This document shows, one piece after another, positions 13,061 through 26,829 of a stretch of DNA of 64,000 nt. Each line of letters starts with the position of its first letter. Positions within the stretch are counted from its first letter, which is position 1. The DNA is from Polydactylus sextarius (lineage: Eukaryota > Chordata > Actinopteri > Polynemidae): positions 16,438,001 to 16,502,000 of the forward strand of contig CM028906.1 in assembly GCA_016801845.1 (NCBI GenBank), read 5' to 3'. Position numbers and translations under genes: made by a program. Under the pieces are notes generated by a model. It did not search any database. It worked only from the letters and a program-made list of their open reading frames with translations, and was not told the origin of the DNA.

Positions 13061-15299
13061 CAGCTTCATCAAACATCAGTGACTGACTAGCAGATGACAG
13101 CAGAAACAGAAAAATGGCAGGCTCGACTCTAATTGTGCTTCCATCCAAGACAAACTGTATGTTTATTCCAATTATTAACACAGTACAGACAATGATCCAA
13201 CTGAGAAAGTTGAAAGATGGTAAATTATGATTTCTACTTGATGATATTCATGTTTTGATTTACAATTAAAATACAAACTGGTAGACCGGTAAAACATGAA
13301 ATACGTAATACTTCACCAATACTTATAAATACTTTAACAGTACTAGCTGTTAACTTTTATTCATTATTTTGCAACTTACTGCGTGTCACTGCAACCCTTG
13401 TTTTTACATTGCTTTTTTCTAGAATGGAGTTGTTGCAGTGAAGGATTATTTAAATTTACAGCATTTCTTTCAGGGAATACCATCAAAATAAAGTGTAATG
13501 TTAATACCTGAACTATTCTGAGGGAAATTATCGGTTGTCTTTGAGATTGACAGTTTTGTGCGTCCCACTGGACCTCACATAGAAAACAGATGTTGCAGGT
13601 GGAATATCTACCATCTCTATATAAACATCGAGATATGTCTGAATATTCCTGTCAAATGTGTGTTTGTGCTCTACCATTACTGTACTGATGCATGAAGCTG
13701 CGGGACTGTTCGGTGTCCAACTGGCCCTAGTAATCAGTAGTTTTACTGGCACTTTTACTTGCATATTTTCACATAGCCTACAGGCAAAAATATTAAAATA
13801 ACTCCTAATTTCATTTATTTCAGATTTTAGTAATTCTAGGGGCCCTATACTGCAAATTTAAAGATACATATTATGTAAATATTCACATAATGACAGTATA
13901 GCGCAGTGTAGCCATGCTATTGTAGTAATGGTACAAGTAGTACAAGTACAAGTAGTAGTAGTAGTAAACGCAGCCCTCGGGCACTCTACAAATTAGGTAA
14001 CAACATCACCATCTGATGCCAGTCACAGCCCAAGGAGGTTACATCACTTGTTTAGACTGCTGTCCATGTTGTCTGAATAAAATGTAACACTATGAAACAT
14101 CATGACTCATTTTCGTTCAACTCGAAATTTGTGTAAAAAACAACTGCCTGCTAAACAGCTCGACATTTGTCAGGAAAAGTTACAGGAAAAATTGACATTA
14201 GCTAGCATTAACATTAGCTCAATAAGTGGCCCCGGGCCAGTGGGCCATCAGTTATGTCAGACCATCATTTAAACTAAAACAAGTTTCTTGTTTATGTACC
14301 TTACACACAGGTGTGTGTGAGCGGTGAACTGGCGTGTGGCTTTTACTGAGGTGTTAGACAAGGCCGAGAAAGATTGCTGATGCGTCACAGTTTAACACAC
14401 AAGATTGATACAGCAACATGCATGGGTGAAGCTAGCCATTGCATTATGTCTAAGATAACATATTCTCTGTGACTGAGCCAGGGTTTGCCTGGGGGTGTAG
14501 ACAAGAGGGGTTGTCCCTAATTCATCATTACTTGCAGTCAAACCATATGAGTCGTCAAAAAGCATAAATCAATCTTGAATGTTTTCTTAACCCCTGGTGA
14601 AATACTTCTCATCATGCCAGCATAGCAGCTATTACACAAGCTCGTGGTGACAGTAACACTGCCATAAGTTGCTTATACATGAATATTACTGGTGACAGAT
14701 GAATATGTTTATGCTTTTTTGACTACTATGGCACTGTGAGCTAATGGATTTTGGAGCCCTCGTAATTTAGCTTCTTGGAATATTGGCGACACAAAATAAG
14801 ACTTAATTTGTGCTTGCTTACATTGACCTCCATACAAATCATAAACGGGAAATAACTCTTGAATTCACACTGGACAATATATAGACTATAGATTACAAAA
14901 GGCAACATCGACAACAAAAGTGAGAAAAGTGAGATGCCTAATGACTAGCAACACTAATGGTTTGGACGTTTACCATTTAAATTACTAGCAGTGTTGTACA
15001 CTTACTACATCACCAAAATCAATCAGGTATAGGTTAAATTGAAATCACCTTATGGATGGAACATCATGTTCACATGATGCTGATATCGTATAATTAGATT
15101 TAAAAAAAAAAAAAAACCCGAACACAAAGACAGACCATCTGACACAACATAACAGCTACACAGAGAATGGTTGTTAAGACGTGTTCGATAGATCCGATTT
15201 GCATGTTTAATTAAGCTATCAGCTCGGTACAACAGGGACCCTAAACCTAAAGCCACAGAGTCAACAGTCCCTGTAATAACACCTCCCTATGGTCAGGAG
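13061..15299. other. AT-rich sequence, no gene seen
   Basis: Includes an imperfect (GTA)n tract at 13931-13967 built from tacaagtag units. No other element is recognised. Confidence 0.45.
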
Positions 15300-16200
15300 G
15301 GCTGGGGAGAAGTTGAGGGAGAAGAGGGAGGAGGAGAGGAGTCAGGCAATGAGGGTGTGGGGAGGTTGCAGTCAGTCACTAATACACTGAAAGGGAAAGC
15401 GCAAAGCTTTTCATTAACACCCTGTGAAAGGCACATTCACACTCCAGCCCACTAATTAAGTCAGGCCTCACTCACTAGGGAGCAAGAGTAAAGGGGAAGA
15501 GAGGGAGAGGGGTAAAGAAAGAGGAGCTGGAAAGACGGAGCGAGTAAAAAAAATGAGGAGGCTTGGAAAACTGATAGGAAGAAGGCGGCGAAATGTGAAG
15601 TGGACAGATGGAAAAAGACAGACACAGAGTAAGAGTGAAGGAGCAAAAGGAGGAGGGAGGTGCAGAGATAATATATCTGCCTCTAATCATGTTGATTTTA
15701 AAGTCACTCCTTGCTAGTCCACTGCAGGCCTCATTAACTCGCCCCTGGCTGGCATCATTGTTGAGGCAGCGTTTGAAATCCACCAAAGGAATGGAGATTT
15801 GCTTTAATCCGGGCCCATCAAAGGTAACACTGATGCTGCAGTGACGCCGTGCCTCTGGATTAGGCCAACCTAGAGGCGAGAGAGAGAGAGAGAGAAGCTC
15901 GTGGAACGAGAGTCCTCGAAATTTAACCATTTCGAATTCACTAGGTGACAGGTCTCAAAAGCCTCAACGGCACTGAAGATGACACTTTTAGGCGGCATTT
16001 GAATAATCTGGATGGTCCGGGTTACATAATTATGCCATGACAATTTGGGCACACATGTCAGAGTACAGTCTGGCAGCCAGCATGTCAGTGTGGGGAAGCT
16101 TACAGGGGTAGGGATAAGCACCATACTGTCCCTGCATTTACTCTCCTCCACCGTGCTCTGCAAGGTATGATTTGGGAAAATTTGCAATTCAAAACAACTT
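15300..16200. promoter_or_regulatory. candidate conserved blocks with GA-rich interruption
   Basis: The parts 15400-15475 (cactaattaagtc), 15665-15870 (gcctctaatcatg, cctcattaac, gctttaatcc, ggattaggcc) and 15940-16180 (ttgaataatc, acataattatgcc) are separated by GA-rich DNA (15480-15660, 15878-15895). TAATCC-type sites, as bound by Otx/Pitx factors, recur. Confidence 0.42.
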
Positions 16201-16939
16201 TTTGAAAAGAATATTTTTTCGTCTCATGAATACAGAATTTGGGAGGAAGGGTTTTAAATTGCACATAGCAACAACAGGAGACCATTTTGTGTTTAGCTCA
16301 CCCCTGGCTGTGTCATAAGATGAGAACTAAAGACTCGCAGCATATCTAGAAAATGACAATGTAATTGTGCTGCACTTTTCCTCCTGTATAATGTTTGATT
16401 AGTCAAATAGGAAGCCCAGTTCAAGCCACCAGGAAATTCTACATGTTCTAAAAAAAGGACAGATTACCTCAAACCAAGACGATAACATCATGAGGAAAAG
16501 GAATAACAGTCCTTCAGGGGCAAATGCCTCAGCATGCGCTTTAGCATCAGATAGAGAGCATGATGATGCTTGACAGCTGTAATAAAAGTCATGCTAAAAT
16601 ACACACTTTTATCACTTTTTAACTGTATATTGAAAATGTGTTTTCTGAAAAAGTAGCCACTACTTGCAAAAAGAGAGCACTTACAAATGCTGGGGTTAAA
16701 AAGAATACTGACATCTCATCTTTATTCATGAGCAAAGCCACTATCGTGGATATTAAACTCTCAACAGTTTCAAGAATTCAGACTAAAAGAGTATCGACCC
16801 CAAGAGACTGCATCGTGGCGTAGCAGGTAGTACAAGGATATGTACATACAGTCTACCTGTTCACTTCCTGAACGCTGCTTCCTCACACATTGTTTAGAAG
16901 TAGGATGTGTTTTGTGCCGATGATTGAGCCAACTCATAT
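16201..16939. other. no gene seen
   Basis: Unique AT-rich sequence with short open frames only. Confidence 0.4.
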
Positions 16940-18120
16940 CATGCTTATGACATGTTAAACATGAGCTCCAGGTGTCACCAACCATGCCCCAGCATGCTTT
17001 GCCACAGTCAAACCCCAGTGATGCTGAGGATTCTCAGGGGACTTGAGGCCGAGGCGAAGGGTGGGGGGATAAGTCGTAGTGGCAAAGAGGCGAGAGATTG
17101 TGGGCATGAGGACCCGAGGCTCACAGGGGGAGCCAGGTTAAGCCAGTTAAGGGCATTAGACCTCCAGGCTGATGAAAAGAGGCCCTCCCAGATCAAATTG
17201 AAGTAAATCTAGCCTAAATCCACCCTACAAAGGGAGTTTAGACTTCACCATTGTGCAGGCCAGAGTAAACAGGGGGTCCTTGGGTAAGCCTCCCTTCACA
17301 GGGGACAAAGGCGAGAGTTGAGGAACTGATCTTACCCCAGTAGGCCAATGTTAGCACACAGATCACAGGGTTAGACACACTCAAACCTATCAGCTGCTAC
17401 ACAGGCCTCTGCGGTCACAACACTTTCCTAAGCCTCAAACAAGCTATAAGTTCTCCGCTGGCTCTGACACTCTAGCATGTCTCCCGTGACTGCTCACATT
17501 TTGCCCTGAAGACAAGAATGAAGATAACTTTGTGTTCAATCGCTGGCTCTTGGACAGACATCTCAAAGGGCAGTTTCCTCGCCCTTCTGGCTGTTTCACA
17601 CATCATGACATTTCTCTTTCATAGGCTAAAAGGATTGTTATTGCATTGTGTCTCTACGACAACTGACGAATCAAGCTTCCATCATCCTTTTCGTCAAAGC
17701 AAGAGGCGATTTTCCCAGATGGCCGCTGGGCACTTGTGCTTTTGAAAGAAAGATCAGAGTGGCAGAAGGAAAAAAACTCCTCATTCACTATAAAACTTTC
17801 CAGAAAAGCAAGCACAATCATCCTGTTAATGGTTCTAATTGAGGCATCATCATACCCGTCACACTCCAGCTGAACCTAGCACAATAAATATGTGTTCAAT
17901 TAGGATCCATCAAACACTCCCAGCCACTGCTGCTGGAAAAACAAAGAGGGCCCCCGGCCCATGGGCCTCGTTCAATTCACCTGGCAATCATATTATGATG
18001 CTCTCATTTTTGACCTGCTTCAAATTATCTCTGGGAAAATAAAACCCTTCTCCTATCCATTTATGCCAAGACAATTGTTCTTCTTCTCCTGAGTCAAAAA
18101 CTTTGGCAGATTATAGCCTC
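16940..18120. promoter_or_regulatory. candidate conserved blocks
   Basis: The parts 17500-17860 (cctgttaatggttctaattg, cccagatggccgc) and 17960-18110 (ggcaatcatattatgatgc, caagacaattgttc) are long non-repetitive segments. The part 16990-17340 is GC-richer unique sequence. Inference only. Confidence 0.4.
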
Positions 18121-18780
18121 TTTGTGCTTGAGAGGTATTAAAGTAGGTGTCAGGTGCTATTACAGTGAAGATCTACACAAATGTGCACTCACACACACAA
18201 AAAAAGGTTACAGGCCCAGCAGGCGTTTGTGTGAGCGTGCAAGAAAAGCCAACATTGCTTCAGTAATTATCGGCCAAGGAAACCATAACAGTGTTCACAC
18301 AACAGAAGAATGCAAAAACAAAGGAGCCATTCAGCAGCAATAACACCCAAGGTGTTTTCATAGTGATGGCCATCTTGTCAGCTGACACGAGCTGCTGAAT
18401 GAAATGAAAGATAACCACCGCAGGCAACCAGGTGCTTCTTCCATTTCCCTGGAGTCTATTCACAGCACATTGAGCATAGCTGGTTGTGCATGCACGTGTG
18501 TGTGAGCACACATGTGCTTATTTGAAACAAAGACAAATGAAACAAAGTGAGACTCTTGTCTTGATTACACATCTGCTGGTGATGGTGTGGTGCACATTCA
18601 CAGCACTGCAGTTTGTCAGATAGTGGGTTAGTGGAAAGATCATCTTGGTCTCTTCTAATCAACAAAATGTGTCTGCAATCTGCAAGTATGCTACTGTATA
18701 ATGGTCTGTATGTATGTACATGTGACTTATAGCAACAACTACAGAAACTCTGAGGATGCCCATTGGCTTGTTTCTTGAGG

Positions 18781-19345
18781 TAGCAGAGGAACTGTAACTG
18801 TAACAGAATGTTTTAAAACGAAAGTATTCACACGGCAATTTAAAACTACTCAGTTACAAGTGAAAGCACGGCATGAAAAATCCTATTTAAGTAAATAGAT
18901 AACAGCAGCTTAATGTGGTTAAAGTATTAAAATAAATATATTGGTTTAGCCCCTCTAATATATTATGTATTATTAGATTATGAATATGCAGCCTCAGTGT
19001 TTAAGTCACTTGTTACTGCTGTAGCAGCTAAACATACAAGTACTTTGAACTACATTTTATGCAGTAGTGTTGACGAGGATCCAAAATGGTGTGTGTCCCG
19101 AGATTATTGGGAGACAGGAAAGACAGAATTGGAAATCTTAAACAATGTGCAGCATTTTTAAAGCTTTTTATATTATCCACTGGGTACAAAAATCTGCTTT
19201 AAATGATTTGACAATAAATAAAGTTGAAAAATATGAAGAAATTATTAAAACTTCACTCTGAAATGTAGTGGAGTGAAAGTATTAAGTAACATAACTGAAA
19301 AAAACTACCACAAAATTGTGAAGTACTTGATTTCAGCTACATAGA
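18781..19345 (+). repeat. degenerate non-autonomous interspersed repeat common in teleosts
   Basis: Recognised by its phrase-like segments: actcagttacaagtgaaag, atcctatttaagtaaa, a central AT-rich part with gtagcagcta, then ctctgaaatgtagtggagtg and aagtattaagtaacata, closing with gtgaagtacttgattt. Family name not recalled with certainty. The copy is diverged and has no coding capacity. Confidence 0.65.
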
Positions 19346-19689
19346 ACATACTGGAATGTAGCTGAAAGAAGATCTTGAGGAAGTAGAGTTTTATTCTGAG
19401 TCCACTTATCTTTTTCCCTCCTGAATATGAAATGCCATAACAATAATGAACTATTGTCCCCATTTCTTTTATGTTACCAATAACTAAAAAAAAATAGAAT
19501 AACTAGATCTTTCCGAACATTTTCTTATCAGGGATGTAGCCAAAGTGCAGTCACTCAGCAAACGTGTTGTAAAAAGCAGCATGTTTTTCGGTGGCTGAGT
19601 TTTACTACATGGCTGTGTGTCAGTGCACAGGCTTGTGCATGTGTGCAGGCTCCAAATGAGCAGGAGGAGGGTAGAGGCCCCGTCACAAG

Positions 19690-21560
19690 CCTGGATATAG
19701 GAGATGATAAATAATCCAGCTGAAGTCAGCCATAAGGAGAGTCTGCCTGTCAGTCCTCTTACCCTAGAACAGCCTGGGGTTATCATGACGTGCCAGCACA
19801 TTTGGTGTGAGCGTTTGACTGCTTCACCTCCTAATAGTGCCTCCTCCGGGCAGCGCTCTCCTGGGAGACCTCCCATCCTCTTCTCTTCCTGCTCCCCCCA
19901 TGTCAGCACACTCACTACTGTTATTCAGAATAGTCACAAAACTGGAGGGAAGGAAGAAGCCTGGGAAGTATTGGGTTTACTTTAAAATTGGATATGTATA
20001 CTTTTAGTATTCTTAGTGTTCATTTGAATGTTGTGCCATCGACAAGACTTTAAAATTTTGTCACTGTTGCAGTCTGTTTGCAACTCTATTCTCCTGTATA
20101 AACTCACAGATAAGGAGCTGGCAAATGGCCATTAAGATATTTGATCAGCACAATATGATGACTGAAAAAACATGCATGTATATACCTAAGTAAATATATA
20201 GTTCTGACTGTTACAGGATATATATAAAGTAGACCACTCAAACGGTTCATGCAGCTGAATGTTCTCTAAAAAACAATCTATCAATTGGGAATGGTCTATT
20301 AAAATCCAGGTCCTGATGGAGATTTTAAGTAAATATTAGGTCATTTGTAAACTCAATGAAAACTCACAAACTGCATCAGTGTAACCAGGTGATAATCACT
20401 AATCACTACTGAATAACAACAAATACCGACATGTTGGGGCAAAAAAAAAAATAAAAAATCAGTCTTGGAGCCTAATGCCTCATCTGCCACTTTTTCTTGG
20501 AAATCATTTTACAAGATGATGGGTGAGATTTAGTTAAGATGGGACTCGTTGCAATTATGAGGATTATAATGCAGATTACTGTATTGCTGAGAGGTGACAG
20601 TGGCAGTGTCTGACTATTTGGGCAGAATACTACTTTAAGGAACAAGCATATGTGTGCTGTGAAGTGAGATAAGTATGGCCATAATTTTTTAAGTACCAGT
20701 GTTGTGAGAATAATATATGCATCTGTACTACAGGCACCACCGCCATTAGATAAATCATGACAACTTTAACGGTTTATTTCTAAGCCAAATTAGTTAACAC
20801 CTTTATAGTTATAGTCCAAAAACAATTTACTGCACTGTAAATGAATAAATAATTCCTAAATTAGATGTGACGTGTAAAAAAGTTTAGGCATATGTATAAA
20901 AATGCATTCAGATCCCTTTAATGTATTTATATTTATATTCCTCACACTTTGCAGGCACATCTCCCAGTGTGAAAACCACATAGAAATATATGCATGGCAG
21001 AATTACACTTTCATTCACATTTTTTGACTCGTAGTGCGGCAAAGTTTATACAGCTCTGCACCAAAGTGTTTCCAGTAAAAGTGTCCCCCATGTGTCAGTG
21101 CTAACTATATTTAACTCATGATCGCATAAAGCCAACCATTTATGACCAGTTCAACTATAAAGCTAAATAATAAAATTCAGCTTTTCCACAGTCAAAACTG
21201 TAAGAGAGGCCCTCCTTCAGACAACGTTCAACGTCAGGCAGGTTTGTAGGAAGGATTCAACCACACTTAACACCATTTCCAGCTCTACTTATTGTGACAG
21301 TGTCACAACTATTTTCTTTCCCCATGTAAGCATCTATTTCCGTGGCAGAGGCAGGCTGTTTGTATGTGGCCTGTGTAGGCCGCATCTTCCTATGTGGCTT
21401 GTTGCTCTGCGCATTTCTAAACCCACCCATTTATTTTGGTTTGTCTTAAACTATATTTATCTTTTTCTCTCTGACAAGTGGGACTTGAAAAAGAACATAG
21501 TATAAAGAGCAAAATTCGAAAAGCCTTCCTTCTCTAGCTCTCTCTCAGAGTCAAAAGAAT
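19690..21560. promoter_or_regulatory. three candidate conserved blocks in AT-rich DNA
   Basis: Sub-blocks at 19690-19910 (gataaataatcc), 20455-20640 (ttgcaattatgagg, gcagattactg, gaggtgacag) and 21300-21500 stand out from AT-rich flanks. The second is the most convincing. Conservation is not tested. Confidence 0.35.
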
Positions 21561-21600
21561 TACTGTAAGCCTGCAGTATATACAGTGCCACCATTCTCTA

Positions 21601-22322
21601 AGCCAATGTTTTGATTAGTCATGCAATGCTCTAACAGGCATGTAATTGGAACTCATAAAAAAGGCTAGCTGGTCGACTTGCTGACACACACAAAATACAC
21701 AAAAAGTCTAATGTTTAACAAAGGACACATGAACATTCTCATGCACAAAAGTCATATTGGGAAACCGAGATAATAAAAAGCACAAGACGGAACAGAGTTC
21801 CTCAAAAATGTCTGTAAATAAATTATGTGAAGTGGCGAGATTCACACATAACTGAAACCATTGTGTTTTCATCTGAGTACCACATGTAACCAAGTGAGCA
21901 GCCAGGTAACATTGGCTTTCAACACATTAAAACAAACTTTACAATTTGTTCTCACATTTTGTTCCACTCAATTTCAGAACAGTAGATCAGTCGATGGCCT
22001 AGTGTCAACTCGGTCACTGACTCATCGCTCGCTGCGTGCTTCGCCGTGATGGGGTTTGTGAGAGCGATGTTGATGTCATTGATGTTGTGCCAATGTTATA
22101 TAATTTTATATTCGCACATTTTAACGATTTCCATTGCGGAGGAGGACTGTCCTTCATCTTGTCCAGATCTTTACGGCTCCATCTCTGAGATAATCTGCTG
22201 AGATAATACAAATGGTATTTCCAAGCATCAACAGATACCAAAGAAATAGTGGTTTTTGGTTTGAAGTTAATGTACTGGTTTCACAGAACAGAGACTACTA
22301 GTACACAGAAACAAAAAAGCTT

Positions 22323-22366
<44 letters not shown>

Positions 22367-23280
22367 GTTTTACAGGTTTGCTTCTACTAAGTTTTTGCAA
22401 TAAAGTCAATGGAAAGGATGAGATGTCTTTAACTGCATAATTTGATTTAATGACATGACTGACCTCTGTTGAAATGCTAATGTTGCTAGCAGTAAAACAG
22501 TGAATTTCAGACACTCAACCAGTGTACTTGTACTTGTAACAAACCTCTGCTGAATGTGCATGTTGATACTGCGTATCATCGAGCAAATAACTTATCTGGT
22601 CTCAGTATGAGGCCAATTTGTTAACTATAGTTCTGGAAATTCAAAAACCCAAGTAAGCTAATGAGCTTTTATCCGCTGAAGCAGTGTTCAACAGTAATTG
22701 GTTGTGCCCACAATGGTCAACGCAGTTCAGGTCAAAGTTCGCTATCTAATTAGTTCAGAGCACATATCTAGACAATTCATTCCAGGCTATAGAGCTGTGA
22801 TGAAATATAAATAAGTCTGGCTTGAGGAATTATTTTTTAAATTAATATTTGAGCAAGCAGAAAAAATTTAAACAGAATTATTATTTTATCAGCTAATTTT
22901 TTTGTGTAAAAACCTTAGCACCATTCAAACATCATGTATGATGTTATTTTTCTCTCATTATGTATTCTTATCAGAGAGGAACTTTGTGTCACTGAAAGTT
23001 TTTGCAAGCACCACCAACATATTGAAGCTGAGAGTGATTGTGCTCCAAGGGGAAAGTGCTATTGTTATTCTGGAAGGCTGTAACTGTTCACAATGTAAGC
23101 TGGAAAATAGATGCCAAAGGAATATGTTCTTTGCAAAACAAAGAACCATTTGATGTAGATCACGTGCCTTTTTGTTCAATTCTGCTCTCAGTTCATGGCA
23201 ATAAAATATCTCTTCTTTTATGTTTCAGGTTTTTTAAATTAAAGCATAATTCTATTATTGGTATTGGCGTACTAGTCACA
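21601..23280. other. no gene seen
   Basis: The part 22000-22200 has more CpG than its surroundings and could be a fragment of an old repeat, family unknown. The rest is AT-rich. Confidence 0.35.
22329..22363. repeat. (GA)n microsatellite
   Basis: About 17 uninterrupted GA units after an A run. Confidence 0.95.
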
Positions 23281-26200
23281 GTGTGTTTGCTGTGTCCACA
23301 TCAGTGCTGAAATGTGATTTAGACATTTGGAGTCTGTCAGATTTCAGAGGGCGTATGTGCCATTCTGTGCCACCCTGATGGTTCAGAGTTAGTGTCTTGG
23401 AAAGCTTATGAGTTGATCTCATCCTGGGTTTGCTTGGACTCTTGTTAGCCATTGAAGTGGCATGCTGACTAAAAGAAAAGTGACACTCCTGTCCACCCAC
23501 AGAAACTTCCCTTTTGCGTTTAGATTTGACAGCACCACTCCAAAGAGCAGCGCTCGGACTGAGCGAATAAGCCACAGCTAGAACGTGGACGCTTAAATGA
23601 TGCAAGACGTTGGGCAGCTACTCAGGAGGATGAATCAGAATTTCTCAGCGCATGGGTATACACTCTAAATATGAATTATTAAGGGACTATCATACCCCCA
23701 TAGTATGAAAATAAATCCAGGGATGGATGGAATGAGAAGTGGCTGAGGTAGTGGACCTAAATACTGATGTGGAAAGAGATCCCATAAGAGTTAGCAGTAC
23801 TAAAAGGCCGTCAGGAAGCTTGCTTGGATCTCCTGCTGCTAGCGTCTGATTGTGCCTTTTAACCTCCAACATGACAGATCACAACACAGACTGTGACCCT
23901 CTGACTGATGCTCAGACATCTGGCTGAACACTCCGTGGTTTTTTTCATACAATCTGGTGAAGCAAGGTTATTGGCAGATGGCAAGAAATTTCATCATCCT
24001 AGCATATCTGAAACTGTTCAATAAAAACCTAAAATGGACTATTTCACCCAACTAGTGCTGAACAAACTTAATGAAAATGGTTGCAATAACTGTGTTTTAC
24101 ACAATATGAATACATTAATTGGGACAAACTCTTATAATGTTTTGATAAAGCTTGAGGGATTTCCTGTTTTTTCCCCCTTGTTTCTTCTTTCCCAGTGTTA
24201 CTATTTATCACCAAACCCGCGGGTTCTATCTTTGCATGCTGGACACATGTCACACACAGGAGAACAGGTACGAATGATTTATACTCTGATCTCATTTGAG
24301 GGAAAAACAGTGAACTGATGGAAGCCAAGGACACAGTTTGCGAGAGAAGGGAGCTTGAGAGCACAGAGGTGAATGTAATTGAGTCTTTCACCACAAGATG
24401 GGGTCTGTCTAAGAGGTCTTAATCCTCTATACACATGTTGCAGTGGCTCCAGGACACAGTGGCCTGGGACCGTCACAAACCAGAATTACATAGCAACACA
24501 GTTTGTGCCTCTGATGTTCACATCATACTCCTTAAATAAACCCACCCGTTCACAGAGCTAAACTTGTCTAGTTACACATCCACCACATTTTAGGACAATG
24601 GTTGTTAACTTTGCAGGCTTACAGCTGCTAAAAATAGATTAGTCCATGTTTTTGCTTGTAACCTGCTCTACAGTTCAGTAGATGTGCATTCAGCATGGTG
24701 AGCAAGCAAGAAAATAAGGAACAACTATGTCATCAAACAGTTTTGTCTAAATATTTTATTACAGAATCTACTTTCCCCCTTAGAAGATCAGTTGATGTAA
24801 TAAAATTAATTATAAAAGGAATCATGGAAGAAATTAGAGAGCAAAAAGGAGATATTTTCTTCTTTAGATATTTCAATTTAAAAGCATTGGACTCTGATCC
24901 ATAAGAGGAAGAACAGGAGATCAGGTCTTACCTAGCAATGCTACAAAAGGACTTGCAATAGGAAAGCATCTGGAAAACCATTGCCCAACAAAGGACTGTT
25001 CAAATATACCGAAGCACACAGCAGAAAAAGATATTTCATGGTCCTAGGTCACAGCAGATCTAAGCTGTAACATCTTAACACATCACACCTGATCAGATGG
25101 CTTTAATGCCCTAGCCCCTGCATGATTCCCCCATAGAAAGACGTACCAGACTGAACCTTTGGGAGTGAAGCCAACTAAACCACAACCATGTGTGTAGCAG
25201 CATCCAGCACGGCAGTGTTGAACTTAGACCAGCATATGGTCTGAGCTGATGCAGAAGCCTGTGGAAATATAAAAACTGCTACGATTGCAAATAACCAACA
25301 GTGAGTAGTTTAAGAGTCAAAGCTACAAAACTCCAATAAATATTCCTGTAAATCTACACAATAAATGATCATTCTAAAGTCCTGTAAGATCTATAAATTC
25401 ACCAGATGTTTTTTTTTTCTAATATATGTACTGTAATAAAAGGTACTATACCCACCTGTGGATCTCCACATAGGATACAATGAGACACGGGTTTTGAATT
25501 TCACGTACTAACTCTGACAAAAGCAAGAAAGTATCTACAAATCCAGGTTTGACATGAAAACAACTTGTTGAAGTACATTTTAAATTTAGCATGATTTAAG
25601 TTGAAGAAAAGTGAGTGAATTAAGTAATCCAGTCAATTTAAAATGTTATGAGATAACAATGTCAAAAGGTGCGTGGGTACTATTCATTAAGGAATAGTAA
25701 ATACCATATCTGAAAGGGTCTTTCCTCTGAGAGTAACTGACAATGACACTGATTTATGGTTTTGTTACAGAATCAAACAATTACTTTCCTCTATTTTTTG
25801 CGTCAATGCATATTATGTCTTCTTGGTTAAATTTAAGAAAAGAAAACAATGCTTGGAAAGTTGACAACATGTATAATAGATACTGTCGATAAACTGGAGA
25901 ACGAAAGAAACCGGCCAAGAGACAGCAGTTGTTTGTCTGACCGTTCATCGGCCCTATAATTCACTCTTTATGTTGTGATGTCTTAAAATGGGATTTTACA
26001 GTCGCTGCTTTTATTTCCACATAAAACTGAGTCTTGTATAAGCCTGTTAAAAGAGTATCCAACAGTATCTTGCAAGCTTGGTCCCAAAGCGCCTAAACTA
26101 CACAACAAAGCATAAAACCTGTACTGGTGCCAGAGTCTGACCGTCTGCTTTCACTATCACAGCCGACTGTTTGTTCTTCTCTTCTCTCTCGATCTTGCTT

Positions 26201-26829
26201 TTTCCCCACCTCTTGCACACTCCAAGCACCAAGAGAAGTATATAGAAGGGAGCAGTCAAAGAGAGCGAGAGAAGGTTTTTTTTTAAGAATTCATCTTTTA
26301 TCTCACATACAGTATGTGGCAAGCGGAGTGTAGGAGGGGAAACGAGCAATAAAGCGGTGGAGAAAATTAGAGATGAGATACAGAGAAAGAAAAGGAGCAA
26401 TTGAGGAGAAGGAAAAGAGTGGGATCGTATTGCTTTTCTTCTGCATATTTTTCATGTTCCCTGATCTGAGTAGGAAATGTTAAAAAAAAAAAAAAAAACA
26501 TTCCAAAGAGATAAGAGAACACAGACACAGCTTTCAATTTCAACTCTTCTGATTTTGATCCTCAAACACCGAGCCACGCAATCGTCTGAAAAACATATTA
26601 ATGCAGTCTTTCATATGATCAAATTTTAAACAACATTGTTTCTCTGTATGCCTCAAAATGTGTAAACTAATTTTGCATTGCAAGCTAGTTATCTAATCAT
26701 TTTACATTTTCCTTACAAATTAAGCGCCGCAAAGCTCACAGCTCTCAAATTAAGCTGTAGCTGTGTTTGAGCAAAGATTTCCAGATGCTTGGAGAACGCA
26801 TGAGACTGACTAAGGTGTGTTTTTTTTTT
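23281..26829. other. no gene seen
   Basis: Largely AT-rich sequence. T and A runs occur (26277-26284, 26479-26497, 26820-26834). Open frames up to 109 codons (23276-23605, -) carry no recognisable domain. Confidence 0.4.
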